Notes under the pieces: generated by a model
Databases searched by the model: none
Told to the model about the DNA's origin: nothing
The model's input: only the letters and a program-made list of their open reading frames with translations
Shown here: in pieces, positions 17,140-25,999 of the stretch
Layout: each line of letters starts with the position of its first letter
Position numbering within the stretch: position 1 is the stretch's first letter
Assembly (NCBI RefSeq): GCF_003752505.1
Contig: NZ_RKHO01000001.1
Span: 1,302,001-1,366,000 of the forward strand
Length of the DNA: 64,000 bases
Direction: 5' to 3'
Origin: Nocardioides aurantiacus
GTDB taxonomy: Bacteria; Actinomycetota; Actinomycetes; Propionibacteriales; Nocardioidaceae
Program-made: the position numbers and the translations under genes

Positions 17140-18117
17140 ATGTCGCTGCTGATCGCCGGATCCATCGCCACCGACCACCTGATGAGCTTCGGCGGCAAGT
17201 TCGCCGACTCGCTCGTCGTCGACCAGCTCGACAAGCTGTCGGTGTCCTTCCTGGTCGACGACCTCGAGATCCGGCGCGGCGGCTGCGCCGGCAACATCTG
17301 CTTCGGCCTGGGCCAGCTCGGGCTGCGCCCCGTCCTCGTGGGCTCCGCGGGGGAGGACTTCGCGGGCTACCGCTCCTGGCTGGAGCGCCACGGGGTCGAC
17401 TGCGAGTCGGTCCGGATCTCCGAGGACAAGCACACCGCGCGCTTCGTCTGCACCACCGACACCACGATGGCGCAGTTCGCCAGCTTCTACCCCGGCGCGA
17501 TGAGCGAGGCCCGGCTGATCGAGCTCGGCCCGATCGCCGCCCGGGTGGGGGAGCCCACGCTGGTGCTCGTCGGCCCCGACGACCCCGAGGGCATGGTGCG
17601 CCACACCCAGGAGTGCCGCCAGCGGGGCTACGCCTTCGTGGCCGACCCCAGCCAGCAGCTGGCCTTCGGGGAGGGCGAGATGATCCGCGAGCTCGTCGAC
17701 GGGGCGGCGTACCTGTTCTGCAACGAGTACGAGTCGCACATGATCGGCCAGAAGACCGGCTGGACCCCCGAGGAGATCCTGTCGAGGGTCGGCACCCAGG
17801 TCGTCACCCTGGGCAAGGACGGCGTCCGCGTGGAGTCCACCACCGCCGAGACCATCACCGTCACCGCCGTCCCGGGCGTCACCGCGGTCGAGCCCACCGG
17901 CGTCGGCGACGCCTTCCGCTCGGGCTTCCTCGCAGCGCTGGAGTGGGGCCTGGGCCACGAGCGGGCCGCCCAGGTCGGCTGCGTGCTCGCGGCGTACGTC
18001 GTGGAGCGGGTCGGCACGCAGGAGTACTCCTTCACCCACCAGCAGTTCGTCGACCGCGTCGCCACGGCGTACGGCGACGAGGCGGCCGCCGACGTGCGCC
18101 CGCACCTGCTGGGCTGA
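17140..18117 (+). CDS. adoK: Adenosine kinase, PfkB/ribokinase fold
   Basis: This 325-residue kinase closely follows the mycobacterial AdoK pattern: it begins SLLIAGSIATDHLMSFGGKF, continues SFLVDDLEIRRGGCAGN (substrate-binding GG) and ends with the PfkB signature EPTGVGDAFRSGFLAAL (catalytic Asp). The stretch TARFVCTTDTTMAQFASFYPGAMSEA matches AdoK closely. It phosphorylates adenosine to AMP in purine salvage; other PfkB substrates are possible. It is transcribed towards ctaC with a hairpin at its stop. Confidence 0.85.
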   Translation: MSLLIAGSIATDHLMSFGGKFADSLVVDQLDKLSVSFLVDDLEIRRGGCAGNICFGLGQLGLRPVLVGSAGEDFAGYRSWLERHGVDCESVRISEDKHTARFVCTTDTTMAQFASFYPGAMSEARLIELGPIAARVGEPTLVLVGPDDPEGMVRHTQECRQRGYAFVADPSQQLAFGEGEMIRELVDGAAYLFCNEYESHMIGQKTGWTPEEILSRVGTQVVTLGKDGVRVESTTAETITVTAVPGVTAVEPTGVGDAFRSGFLAALEWGLGHERAAQVGCVLAAYVVERVGTQEYSFTHQQFVDRVATAYGDEAAADVRPHLLG

Positions 18118-18133
18118 GGGCGGCCGCGCCCTC
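18116..18133 (+). terminator. Short GC hairpin at the adoK stop
   Basis: GAGGGCG/CGCCCTC, 7 bp with a 4-nt loop, starts at the last bases of adoK. It is a weak terminator candidate because no T-run follows. Confidence 0.4.
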
Positions 18134-18267
18134 GGGTGCCGTTCACAGCAAGAACCCACGCCACGACCCGGACGTCTCTCAGGAGGGGCGGGTAGTAGGC
18201 TCAAGGAGTCCGTAGTTGGCTCCGTCGACCACCGTGTCCGCCGGTCACCACACGAAAGGGCTCGTCC

Positions 18268-19155
18268 GTGAGTCTGCAGTTCCCCACCCGCCTGCGCCGG
18301 TCCTTGGCGACGGGTCTGCTGGTCGCCGTCGCACTCGTGCTGAGCGGTTGCTCGGCCGAGACCGACACCCAGCTCAAGCGGCTCGCGATGCCCGAGGCGG
18401 CCACCGCCGAGGCACCGGCCGTGCACACCCTGTGGATCTGGGCCTGGGTCGCCGCCATGATCACCGGCGTCCTGGTCTGGGGCCTGATCCTCTACGCCTC
18501 GTTCCGCTACCGCCGACGCAGCGAGTCCGAGATCCCCGTGCAGACGCGCTACAACCTGCCGATCGAGGTCATGTACACGATCGCGCCGGTCATCATGGTG
18601 CTGGTCTTCTTCGTCTTCACCCTCCGCGCGCAGGCCGACGTCCTGAAGGACGACGACAACGCCGACAACGTGGTGACCGTGGTCGGTCAGCAGTGGTCCT
18701 GGTCGTTCAACTACAACCTGGGCTACGACGAGGAGACCGAGAAGTACGAGCCCCGTGACGGCGAGGACGTCGTCTACGACGTCGGCACCGCGGCCGAGCC
18801 GCCGACGCTGTGGCTCGTCAAGGACCAGTCGGTGCAGTTCAACCTGACCTCGCCCGACGTCATCCACTCCTTCTGGGTGCCGGCGTTCCTGTTCAAGATG
18901 GACGTCATCCCCGGTCGCCACAACAGCTTCAGCGTCACCCCGACCCGCGAGGGCACCTTCGAGGGCCGGTGCGCCGAGCTGTGCGGCGTACGACACACGC
19001 GGATGCTCTTCAACGTCAAGGTCGTCGACCAGCAGGAGTACGACGATCACCTGGCCTCGCTCGCCGAGCGCGGCAACACCGGCCCCGCCCTCGGCGGCGC
19101 CGAGGTCAACACCGTCACCGGCCTCGAGCCCGAGAGCAACGGAGGAGAAGAGTGA
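18268..19155 (+). CDS. ctaC: Cytochrome c oxidase (aa3) subunit II, lipoprotein
   Basis: A 295-residue subunit that receives electrons from cytochrome c at its CuA centre. It has a signal peptide with lipobox VLSGC, two transmembrane helices ([41 protein letters not shown]) and a periplasm-facing cupredoxin domain whose CuA ligands appear in [22 protein letters not shown] precedes the GTG at 18268. It overlaps ctaD by 4 bp (GTGA). In actinobacteria this oxidase docks directly on the bc1 complex through QcrC, encoded at 25996-26868. Confidence 0.96.
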   Translation: MSLQFPTRLRRSLATGLLVAVALVLSGCSAETDTQLKRLAMPEAATAEAPAVHTLWIWAWVAAMITGVLVWGLILYASFRYRRRSESEIPVQTRYNLPIEVMYTIAPVIMVLVFFVFTLRAQADVLKDDDNADNVVTVVGQQWSWSFNYNLGYDEETEKYEPRDGEDVVYDVGTAAEPPTLWLVKDQSVQFNLTSPDVIHSFWVPAFLFKMDVIPGRHNSFSVTPTREGTFEGRCAELCGVRHTRMLFNVKVVDQQEYDDHLASLAERGNTGPALGGAEVNTVTGLEPESNGGEE

Positions 19156-20900
19156 CCGCCGTCTCCGACGCGCCCACCACCACCCGCCGCGTCACCACCC
19201 CCCGCAAGCCCAGCCTGGGCCAGCAGGTCGTCCGGATCCTCACGACGACCGACCACAAGCTCATCGGCAAGCTCTACCTGACAACCAGCTTCGCGTGGTT
19301 CCTGGTCGGCGGCCTGCTCGCGCTCGTCATCCGCTCCGAGCTCGCCTTCCCGGGCTCGCAGGTGGTCAGCGACGAGGTCTACAACCAGCTGTTCACCATG
19401 CACGGCACGATCATGCTGCTGCTGTTCGCGACGCCGCTGTTCTTCGGCTTCGCCAACGTGCTGGTGCCGCTGCAGATCGGTGCGCCCGACGTGGCGTTCC
19501 CGCGCCTGAACATGCTCGCCTACTGGTTCTACCTCTTCGGCGGCATCATCACCGCCTCGGGCTTCTTCACCCGTGAGGGGGCCGCGGACTTCGGCTGGAC
19601 GGCGTACACCCCGCTCAGTGACGGCGTCCGCTCGCCCGGCATCGGCGGCGACCTGTGGGTGATGGGCCTGTGGCTGGCCGGTCTCGGCACCATCCTCGGT
19701 GCGGTCAACTTCACCGTGACGATCATCTGCATGCGCGCGCCCGGCATGACGATGTTCCGGATGCCGATCTTCGTCTGGAACTCGCTGGTCACCAGCCTGC
19801 TGGTCCTGATCGCGTTCCCGATCTTCGCCGCCGCGCTGCTCGCGCTGGCCGCCGACCGGACGCTGGGAGCCCAGGTGTTCGCGCCGGAGCACGGCGGCGC
19901 GATCCTGTGGCAGCACCTGTTCTGGTTCTTCGGCCACCCCGAGGTCTACATCCTGGCGCTGCCGTTCTTCGGCATCATCACCGAGATCCTCCCGGTCTTC
20001 AGCCGCAAGCCGATCTTCGGCTACGTCGGCCTCGTGGCGGCCACCCTGGCCATCGCCGTGCTGTCCGTCGCGGTGTGGGCCCACCACATGTTCGTCACCG
20101 GCGCGGTCGACCTGGCCTTCTTCTCCGGCATGACGTTCCTGATCGCGGTGCCCACGGGCGTGAAGTTCTTCAACTGGATCGGCACGATGTGGGGCGGGTC
20201 CATCAGTTTCGACACGCCCATGCTGTGGTCGGTCGGCTTCCTGACGACCTTCCTCTTCGGCGGTCTCACCGGCGTGATCCTGGCCTCGCCGCCCCTGGAC
20301 TTCCACGTCTCGGACTCCTACTTCGTGGTGGCGCACTTCCACTACGTCGTCTTCGGCACCGTGGTGTTCGCGATGTTCGCGGGCTTCTACTTCTGGTGGC
20401 CCAAGATGACCGGCCGGATGCTCGACGAGACCCTCGGCAAGGTCCACTTCTGGCTGCTGTTCCTGGGCTTCCACACCACCTTCCTCGTCCAGCACTGGCT
20501 CGGCGTCGAGGGCATGCCCCGGCGGTACGCCGACTACGCGGCCGGTGACGGGTTCACCACGCTCAACCAGATCTCCACCATCGGGGCCTTCCTGCTCGCG
20601 TTCTCGACGCTGCCGTTCCTGTGGAACGTCTACGTCAGCTCGCGCTCGCCCAAGGTGTCGGTCGACGACCCGTGGGGCTGGGGCCGCTCGCTCGAGTGGG
20701 CCACCTCGTGCCCGCCGCCGCGCCACAACTTCGTCACGCTGCCCCGGATCCGCTCGGAGTCCCCGGCCTTCGACCTCCACCACCCGGAGATCGCCGCGCT
20801 CGAGTACGCCGACAACGACCTCAGCGGTGCCGCAGACGCTCCCGACATGGAGGGTCGCTTCGGCAACCTCGCCGACAACGACAAGGGGGAGCGTCGATGA
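19152..20900 (+). CDS. ctaD: Cytochrome c oxidase subunit I
   Basis: The 582-residue catalytic subunit has 12 expected membrane helices. Visible metal-site motifs are [13 protein letters not shown] (low-spin haem His), [11 protein letters not shown] (CuB His and the cross-linked Tyr), [10 protein letters not shown] (CuB His pair) and [12 protein letters not shown] (haem ligands). It pumps protons and reduces oxygen. It is translationally coupled to ctaC upstream and ctaF downstream by 4-bp overlaps. Confidence 0.97.
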   Translation: MTAVSDAPTTTRRVTTPRKPSLGQQVVRILTTTDHKLIGKLYLTTSFAWFLVGGLLALVIRSELAFPGSQVVSDEVYNQLFTMHGTIMLLLFATPLFFGFANVLVPLQIGAPDVAFPRLNMLAYWFYLFGGIITASGFFTREGAADFGWTAYTPLSDGVRSPGIGGDLWVMGLWLAGLGTILGAVNFTVTIICMRAPGMTMFRMPIFVWNSLVTSLLVLIAFPIFAAALLALAADRTLGAQVFAPEHGGAILWQHLFWFFGHPEVYILALPFFGIITEILPVFSRKPIFGYVGLVAATLAIAVLSVAVWAHHMFVTGAVDLAFFSGMTFLIAVPTGVKFFNWIGTMWGGSISFDTPMLWSVGFLTTFLFGGLTGVILASPPLDFHVSDSYFVVAHFHYVVFGTVVFAMFAGFYFWWPKMTGRMLDETLGKVHFWLLFLGFHTTFLVQHWLGVEGMPRRYADYAAGDGFTTLNQISTIGAFLLAFSTLPFLWNVYVSSRSPKVSVDDPWGWGRSLEWATSCPPPRHNFVTLPRIRSESPAFDLHHPEIAALEYADNDLSGAADAPDMEGRFGNLADNDKGERR

Positions 20901-21292
20901 AGGCCGAGACCTGGATGTTCGTCTTCTGCAGCGTCTTCTTCGTCCTGGTGACGCCGTTGTACTACCTGTCCAGCGGCGACCTGACCGGCACCACCGCGCT
21001 GGTGATGACGTTCCTGCTGACCACGCTGATCGCGTTCTACCTCGGCTTCCACGCCCGCAAGATGGAGCCGCGTCCCGAGGACCGCAAGGACGGCGAGATC
21101 GCGGAGGGTGCCGGCGAGCTCGGGTTCTTCCCGCCCTACAGCTGGTGGCCGCTGTGGTGCGCCCTGTGCCTCTCGGCCATGGTGCTCGGTGTCGCGATCG
21201 GCTGGTGGCTCTTCCTGATCGGTGCCGCTCTGGGCGCGATCGCGCTGTGCGGCCTGATCTTCGAGTACTACCGCGGTGAGTACGCCCACTGA
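20897..21292 (+). CDS. ctaF: Cytochrome c oxidase subunit IV (actinobacterial CtaF)
   Basis: A 131-residue membrane protein with helices at residues ~5-25, 32-50, 84-102 and 104-122, joined by a cytoplasmic acidic loop ([23 protein letters not shown]). The motif [12 protein letters not shown] is typical of the actinobacterial subunit IV that stabilises the bcc-aa3 supercomplex. The ATG overlaps the ctaD stop (ATGA). Confidence 0.93.
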   Translation: MKAETWMFVFCSVFFVLVTPLYYLSSGDLTGTTALVMTFLLTTLIAFYLGFHARKMEPRPEDRKDGEIAEGAGELGFFPPYSWWPLWCALCLSAMVLGVAIGWWLFLIGAALGAIALCGLIFEYYRGEYAH

Positions 21293-21315
21293 GCAGCGTG
21301 GCGAGATGATCCGAG

Positions 21316-21331
21316 TGTGACACGGGTCACG
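21316..21331. promoter_or_regulatory. Crp/GlxR-type binding site
   Basis: TGTGACACGGGTCACG has TGTGA-N6-TCAC symmetry, one mismatch from the actinobacterial cAMP receptor consensus. Its centre lies about 60 bp upstream of the start predicted from the -10 box at 21372, the classical class I activator position. The site also lies 24 bp past the ctaF stop. Confidence 0.5.
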
Positions 21332-21371
21332 TCGTGAGCGAGACCCGCGCGTCTCGTAATGCAGCAGTTGT

Positions 21372-21377
21372 TAGCCT
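21372..21377 (+). promoter_or_regulatory. -10 box of the L,D-transpeptidase gene
   Basis: TAGCCT with no recognisable -35 at the right distance; the predicted start near 21384 leaves a ~31-nt leader with GGAG about 8 nt before the ATG at 21416. Confidence 0.4.
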
Positions 21378-21415
21378 GAAGAGGCTTCTGCCGCGACGTT
21401 CTCTGGAGTCATGCC

Positions 21416-22642
21416 ATGTCCTCCCGGACACCTCGATCCCGTTCTGCCCTGGCCGGGCTGCTCGCTTCGGCCCTGGCCCTGTCCGGCTGCTCGCTCACCG
21501 CGAACGGCGACTCCGACGAGGCCGGCTCCCGCACGGCGGGCAGCGGCGAGGCACCCTCGGTCCAGGAGGAGCAGGACTCCGCGGCTGTCGTCGTCAGCAA
21601 CATCCGTCGAGGCGCCCAGGACGTCGACCTCACGCGGAAGCTGCGGCTGACCGTGCAGGACGGCACCTTCGAGGACGTCACGGTCACCACCCGACGCGGT
21701 GAGCCCGTGGAGGGCCGGATCTCAGCCGACAAGACGCGCTGGGTCTCCCAGCAGCAGCTGACCTCGGGCACCCGCTACCGCGTGGCCAGCACGGCCGTGG
21801 ACGCCGACGGCCTGCAGAAGTCCTTCGACTCACGCTTCCGGGCCCGCACGCTCAGCCTCGACGAGCAGACCTACCCCAGCTTCGTCGGCGACGGTCAGAC
21901 CGTCGGTGTCGGGATGCCGGTCATCGTGCGCTTCGACGTGCCGGTGAGCGACAAGGCCAGCATCGAGAAGCACCTCGAGGTGACCAGCAAGCCGGCGCAG
22001 GTCGGCTCGTTCCACTGGATCAGCGACAACGAGGTGCACTGGCGTCCCCGCGCCTACTGGAAGCCCGGCACCCAGGTCGAGGTGACGGCCGACGTCGGCG
22101 GCGTACCCGCGGGCAACGGCATCTACGGCCAGGTCGACCGCACCATGAACATGACCATCGGCAGCGCCATGGTCTCCAAGGTCGACATGAACACCCACCA
22201 GATGAAGGTGTTCCGCAACGGCGAGCTGCTCCGCACCATCCCGATCACCACGGGGGAGCAGCCCAAGTTCACGACGCGGTCGGGCACCAAGGTCATCGTG
22301 GAGAAGTTCCGTCAGAAGCGGATGAACTCCGAGACCGTCGGCATCGACCCCGACAGCGCCGACGGCTACGACATCGACGACGTCGAGTACGCCATGCGTG
22401 TCACCTACTCCGGCGAGTTCATCCACGCCGCCCCGTGGTCGGTCGGCAGCCAGGGCAGCGCCAACGTCAGCCACGGCTGCACCGGCCTGAGCACGGCCGA
22501 CGCCGGCTGGCTCTACGACAACTCCAAGGTCGGCGACGTCGTCGAGTACACCGGCACCGGCCGTGGCACCGACCTGACCAACGGCTTCGGCGACTGGAAC
22601 GCCTCGTTCGCCGACTACAAGGCCGGCTCCGCCCTGAGCTGA
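21416..22642 (+). CDS. L,D-transpeptidase lipoprotein (Ig-like + YkuD)
   Basis: A 408-residue exported enzyme that makes 3-3 peptidoglycan cross-links. A lipoprotein signal peptide ends at the lipobox LSGC (ALALSGCSL). An Asp/Ser-rich linker and Ig-like domains (TPVHW-type segment FHWISDNEVHWRPRAYWKPGT) precede the YkuD catalytic domain with the active-site VSHGCTGLSTADAGWLYD (catalytic Cys). This is the LdtMt2-like architecture. The ATG at 21416 is preferred over one at 21411, which is in another frame. Upstream is a Crp/GlxR-like site; downstream is a 12-bp perfect terminator stem. Confidence 0.93.
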   Translation: MSSRTPRSRSALAGLLASALALSGCSLTANGDSDEAGSRTAGSGEAPSVQEEQDSAAVVVSNIRRGAQDVDLTRKLRLTVQDGTFEDVTVTTRRGEPVEGRISADKTRWVSQQQLTSGTRYRVASTAVDADGLQKSFDSRFRARTLSLDEQTYPSFVGDGQTVGVGMPVIVRFDVPVSDKASIEKHLEVTSKPAQVGSFHWISDNEVHWRPRAYWKPGTQVEVTADVGGVPAGNGIYGQVDRTMNMTIGSAMVSKVDMNTHQMKVFRNGELLRTIPITTGEQPKFTTRSGTKVIVEKFRQKRMNSETVGIDPDSADGYDIDDVEYAMRVTYSGEFIHAAPWSVGSQGSANVSHGCTGLSTADAGWLYDNSKVGDVVEYTGTGRGTDLTNGFGDWNASFADYKAGSALS

Positions 22643-22666
22643 CCTCCTGGTACCCCGAGCACCTCT

Positions 22667-22707
22667 CGACGCCCCCAGCACGGCTCAGCGCCGTCCTGGG
22701 GGCGTCG
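22667..22707 (+). terminator. Strong stem-loop after the L,D-transpeptidase gene
   Basis: CGACGCCCCCAG pairs perfectly with CTGGGGGCGTCG (12 bp), with an inner ACGGC/GCCGT stem. It is 24 bp past the stop codon. The 32-bp repeats begin 7 bp later, so they are probably outside this transcript. Confidence 0.75.
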
Positions 22708-22713
22708 TACGTC

Positions 22714-22833
22714 CCGACCGGGCAGTTGTGCTGGCCGAAGTGACGCCGAGCGGGCAGTTCTGCAGGCTGTCAGGACGCCGAGCGGGCACTTGTGCACGGT
22801 GCCAGGACGCCGAGCGGGCACTTGCGCACGGTC
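22714..22833. repeat. Left array: four repeat units with exact 32-bp period
   Basis: The GGGCA(G/C)T core ends at 22726, 22758, 22790 and 22822, each exactly 32 bp apart. Unit 1 contains CCGACCGGGCAGTTGTGCTGG without its last base in common only with the opposed array; units 2-4 are more diverged and start CGCCGAGCGGGCA. There is no start codon or Shine-Dalgarno, and 32 is not a multiple of 3, so coding is unlikely. Confidence 0.85.
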
Positions 22834-22968
22834 GACGCCGCCGGCCCGAGCATCCGGCGTACGGCGACAGCGCTGGTCGCCCAGCCCGGTGTGCGGAGTG
22901 TGACGTCAGCGTCGCGACAAGGTCCGCAAGGAGACGCTCCTGTCGCAGTCGACTGCGTCCAGTCTCCA
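22834..22968. other. Spacer between opposed 32-bp arrays
   Basis: About 135 bp without a credible reading frame. The one distinct element is a 14-bp perfect palindrome, CGCAGTCGACTGCG, at 22944-22957. I see no promoter consensus or RNA gene. Confidence 0.5.
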
Positions 22969-23120
22969 CAACTGCCCGGTCGGCGGTTCCACGTCCAGCA
23001 CCACTGCCCGGTCGGCGGTTCTACATCCAGCACAACTGCCCGGTCGGCGCTACTACATCCAGCACAACTGCCCGGTCGGCGCTACTACATCCAGCACTAC
23101 TGCCCGGTCGGCAGGTCTGG
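22969..23120. repeat. Right array: five inverted repeat units, exact 32-bp period
   Basis: ACTGCCCGGTCGGC begins at 22971, 23003, 23035, 23067 and 23099. Units two to four are almost identical, reading ACTGCCCGGTCGGC then (G/C)(G/T)(T/A)CTACATCCAGCACA in general form. On the opposite strand the 21-nt core CCGACCGGGCAGTTGTGCTGG matches the first unit of the left array, so the two arrays face each other. Confidence 0.9.
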
Positions 23121-23143
23121 GCGTGGCCTGGCCGCCGGGGACG

Positions 23144-23180
23144 ACGAAGGGCCCCGGGGACGTGCCCCGGGGCCCTTCGT
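23144..23180 (-). terminator. 16-bp perfect stem downstream of qcrB
   Basis: 23144-23159 pairs with 23165-23180 without mismatch (loop ACGTG). It lies 12 bp beyond the qcrB stop. It is symmetric enough to stop transcription from either side, including anything crossing the repeat arrays. Confidence 0.75.
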
Positions 23181-23192
23181 GTCGTGCTGGTG

Positions 23193-24947
23193 TCAGCGGC
23201 TGCTGAGCTGGTTGTCGCTCACCGAGTCGGCACGGCCGTCGAACTGGTGTCCGTCGGCGGCGTGGCCGCTCATGGCGACCTCGTGCGCGTGCTCGAGCTC
23301 GGCGTGGTGGTGTGCCTCGTCGAGCTCCTCGCGGGTGGGCTTCTGCACGTTGTCGCCGTACCAGAGCTGCGAGAGACGGCCGCGCAGCTTGTCCTTGCGC
23401 GCGGTGGGGGAGGAGACCCCGTTGTCGTCGGTCGTCAGCTGCGGGACGAAGATCTCGTCACGGTCGCGGGCGGTCAGCGTGTAGGCACGCTCCAGGGGCA
23501 GCGGCAGGTGACGCTCGCTGTAGCCGCCCTGGGCGTCCCGCATGATGATGCCGCTCTCGTAGCCGTGCAGCAGCTTCTCGTTGTCGTGACGCTGGAGCGA
23601 GATGCACCAGCGGCGCGTGATGATGAACGCGATCACCGGGCCGATGAACACGGCGGCCCTGATGAAGTAGGTGATCTGGTTGATGCTGAGGTTCATCTTG
23701 ATGGCGATGATGTCGTTGCCGCCGGCGGCCCAGAGCAGACCGATGAAGGTCATCAGCGCGACCATCGTGGCCGTGCGCGTCGGGGCGTTGCGGGGGCGCT
23801 GCAGCAGGTGGTGGTCCCGCTTGTCCTGGGTGATCCAGGACTCGATGAACGGCAGCATCAGCAGGATCGTGAACATCACGCCGGGGAGCACGATGATCGG
23901 CAGCAGCACGTTCCACGACAGCGTGAGGCCGAAGAAGTGCGACTCGATGCCGGGCATGATGCGCAGCGCGCCGTCGGGCCAGCCCATGTACCAGTCGGGC
24001 TGGGAGCCGGCCGTCACCTCCGCCGGGTTGTAGGGGCCGTAGGCCCAGACCGGGTTGATGGTGATGATGCCGCCCATGAGGGTCAGCACGCCGAAGACGA
24101 TGAAGAAGAACCCGCCGGCCTTGGCGGCGTACACGGGGAGCATCGGGAAACCGACGACGTTGCCCTCGGTGCGGCCGGGGCCGGGCCACTGCGTGTGCTT
24201 GTGGTAGACGAGCAGCAGCATGTGGGCCGCGATCAGCGCCAGCAGCACGCCCGGGATCAGCAGCACGTGGACGGTGTAGAGCCGCGGGATGATCGAGTCA
24301 CCGGGGAACTCGCCGCCGAAGAGGAAGAACGAGGCGTAGGTGCCGATGACGGGGATCGACTTCATGAACCCGTCGGCGGCCCGGATGCCGGTGCCCGAGA
24401 GTAGGTCGTCCGGGAGGGAGTAGCCGGTGAAGCCCTCGAGCGTGCCGAGGATGAGCAGCAGGCAGCCGATCACCCAGTTGAGCTCGCGGGGCTTGCGGAA
24501 GGCGCCGGTGAAGTAGACGCGCATCATGTGCACGAACATCGAGGCGATGAAGATCATCGCGGCCCAGTGGTGGACCTGACGCATCAGCAGGCCGCCACGG
24601 ATGTCGAAGGAGATGTGCAGGGCCGACATGTAGGCCTCGGACATCTCGAGCCCGCGCAGCGGCGAGTAGGACCCGTCGTAGACGACCTCGGCCATGCTGG
24701 GGCGGTACCACAGGGTCAGGAAGACGCCCGTGAGCAGCAGCACGACGAAGGACCACAGGGCGATCTCGCCGAGCATGAAGGACCAGTGGTCGGGGAAGAC
24801 CTTGCGGAGGTTCTTCTTGGCCAGCCCGGCGAGGCCGAGCCGGTCGTCGGCCCAGGTGGCGGCGGCGCCGACCTTGGAGGGCTTCTCGGGCTTGGCGGCA
24901 GTCTTGCCGTTCGTGCGAGCGACGGTGTCAGCGCTCATCTCGGTCAC
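23193..24947 (-). CDS. qcrB: bc1 complex cytochrome b subunit
   Basis: This 584-residue menaquinol:cytochrome c reductase subunit has about eight to nine membrane helices. Haem-binding histidines appear in VHHWAAMIFIASMFVHMMRVYF and in the later HMLLLVYHKHTQ region. The quinol-site motif is QPDWYMGW, the actinobacterial form of PEWY. A long hydrophilic C-terminal extension (from about residue 470) ends DSVSDNQLSSR, as in other actinobacteria. It is last in ctaE-qcrC-qcrA-qcrB. The GTG at 24947 overlaps the qcrA stop; an ATG at 24938 is an alternative start. Confidence 0.96.
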   Translation of the reverse strand: MTEMSADTVARTNGKTAAKPEKPSKVGAAATWADDRLGLAGLAKKNLRKVFPDHWSFMLGEIALWSFVVLLLTGVFLTLWYRPSMAEVVYDGSYSPLRGLEMSEAYMSALHISFDIRGGLLMRQVHHWAAMIFIASMFVHMMRVYFTGAFRKPRELNWVIGCLLLILGTLEGFTGYSLPDDLLSGTGIRAADGFMKSIPVIGTYASFFLFGGEFPGDSIIPRLYTVHVLLIPGVLLALIAAHMLLLVYHKHTQWPGPGRTEGNVVGFPMLPVYAAKAGGFFFIVFGVLTLMGGIITINPVWAYGPYNPAEVTAGSQPDWYMGWPDGALRIMPGIESHFFGLTLSWNVLLPIIVLPGVMFTILLMLPFIESWITQDKRDHHLLQRPRNAPTRTATMVALMTFIGLLWAAGGNDIIAIKMNLSINQITYFIRAAVFIGPVIAFIITRRWCISLQRHDNEKLLHGYESGIIMRDAQGGYSERHLPLPLERAYTLTARDRDEIFVPQLTTDDNGVSSPTARKDKLRGRLSQLWYGDNVQKPTREELDEAHHHAELEHAHEVAMSGHAADGHQFDGRADSVSDNQLSSR

Positions 24948-25999
24948 TCATCTCCAGGCTCATCGTTGTTGCGCTCCCAGAATGACGGGCCCACGGCCTC
25001 GGTGAAGTCACGGGTGGCGACTAGGTAGCCCTCGTCGTCCACGGCCAAGGGTAGCTGCGGCAGGTGACGCGCCGCGGGGCCGAAGATGACCTTGCCGTTG
25101 TCGGCGAGGTCGAACGTGGACTGGTGGCAGGGGCACAGCAGGTGGTGCGTCTGCTGCTCCCACAGGGAGATCGGGCACCCGACGTGGGTGCAGATCTTGG
25201 AGTAGCACAGGATGCCGTCGACGCCCCAGTTCTCCCGACCGGGCCAGGGCTTGATGTCGTCGGGCTGCATGCGGACGATCACGACGGCGGCCTTGGCCTT
25301 CTCCTGCTGGAGCTCGATGCCTTCGTAGAGGGGCTCGCCCTCGGCATCGTCCTCGAAGAAGATCGCGGGCTCGCCGTTGACGAGCTGACCCACCTCCATG
25401 TCCTGGGGGCGGATCGGGGTCCCGCTGACGTCCTGGACGACGCGCATGCCGCGCTTCCAGACCGTCGTGTAGAGCTTGTCACCGGGCAGCGGACCGAGGT
25501 CGCGGAGCATGATGACGGCCGGGGCGCCGAGCAGCAGCACGGAGCCCAGGAGGCTGTTGCGGATCAGCGGACGCCGGGCGATGCCCGACTCCTCGGTGCC
25601 CTGGCGCAGCGCCGCGAGCGTCTCGACCTTGTCCTCCTCCGAGGACGAGGCCGCGTGGCGGTACTCGACGATCTCGGTGTCGGCCATGAGCTTGCGGGCC
25701 CACTGGATCGTGCCGACACCGATGAGGGTCAGTGCGAGGCCCAGGAACAGGCCCATGGTGAGGTTGGAGGCACCGAAGCCGAGCAGCTCGGAGGGGTTGT
25801 CGCCGATCTCGAAGACGAAGTACGAGACGCAGAACAGCACCGTGCAGACGGCCGAGAGGCCGAACAGCAGGGCGACCTGGCGCTCGGCGCGCTTCTCGAG
25901 GTGCTCGTCGACGTCGGTGGGCCGCGGCTCGTGGGCCGGCAGACCCGGGTCGTCGAACAGGTCGTTCTCGACCCGCTCGAGCTCGCCCTTGGCCGTCAT
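24944..25999 (-). CDS. qcrA: Rieske iron-sulfur subunit of bc1
   Basis: The 351-residue product carries the 2Fe-2S ligands in KICTHVGCPISLWEQ and HHLLCPCHQSTFD. Three membrane helices precede the Rieske domain (residues ~70-90, 105-125 and ~170-190), the three-helix form characteristic of actinobacteria rather than the single helix of proteobacteria. The ATG overlaps the qcrC stop (ATGA). It passes electrons from menaquinol to the diheme QcrC. Confidence 0.96.
   Translation of the reverse strand: MTAKGELERVENDLFDDPGLPAHEPRPTDVDEHLEKRAERQVALLFGLSAVCTVLFCVSYFVFEIGDNPSELLGFGASNLTMGLFLGLALTLIGVGTIQWARKLMADTEIVEYRHAASSSEEDKVETLAALRQGTEESGIARRPLIRNSLLGSVLLLGAPAVIMLRDLGPLPGDKLYTTVWKRGMRVVQDVSGTPIRPQDMEVGQLVNGEPAIFFEDDAEGEPLYEGIELQQEKAKAAVVIVRMQPDDIKPWPGRENWGVDGILCYSKICTHVGCPISLWEQQTHHLLCPCHQSTFDLADNGKVIFGPAARHLPQLPLAVDDEGYLVATRDFTEAVGPSFWERNNDEPGDE

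Noticed and set aside
19047-21323. 758-codon minus-strand frame across ctaD and ctaF
   Set aside because: Antisense to oxidase genes with complete metal-site motifs; composition Glu/Arg/His/Gly-rich shadow.
22714-23120. CRISPR array
   Set aside because: Units are contiguous 32-bp repeats with no unique spacers of normal size, they reverse orientation midway, and no cas gene is present.
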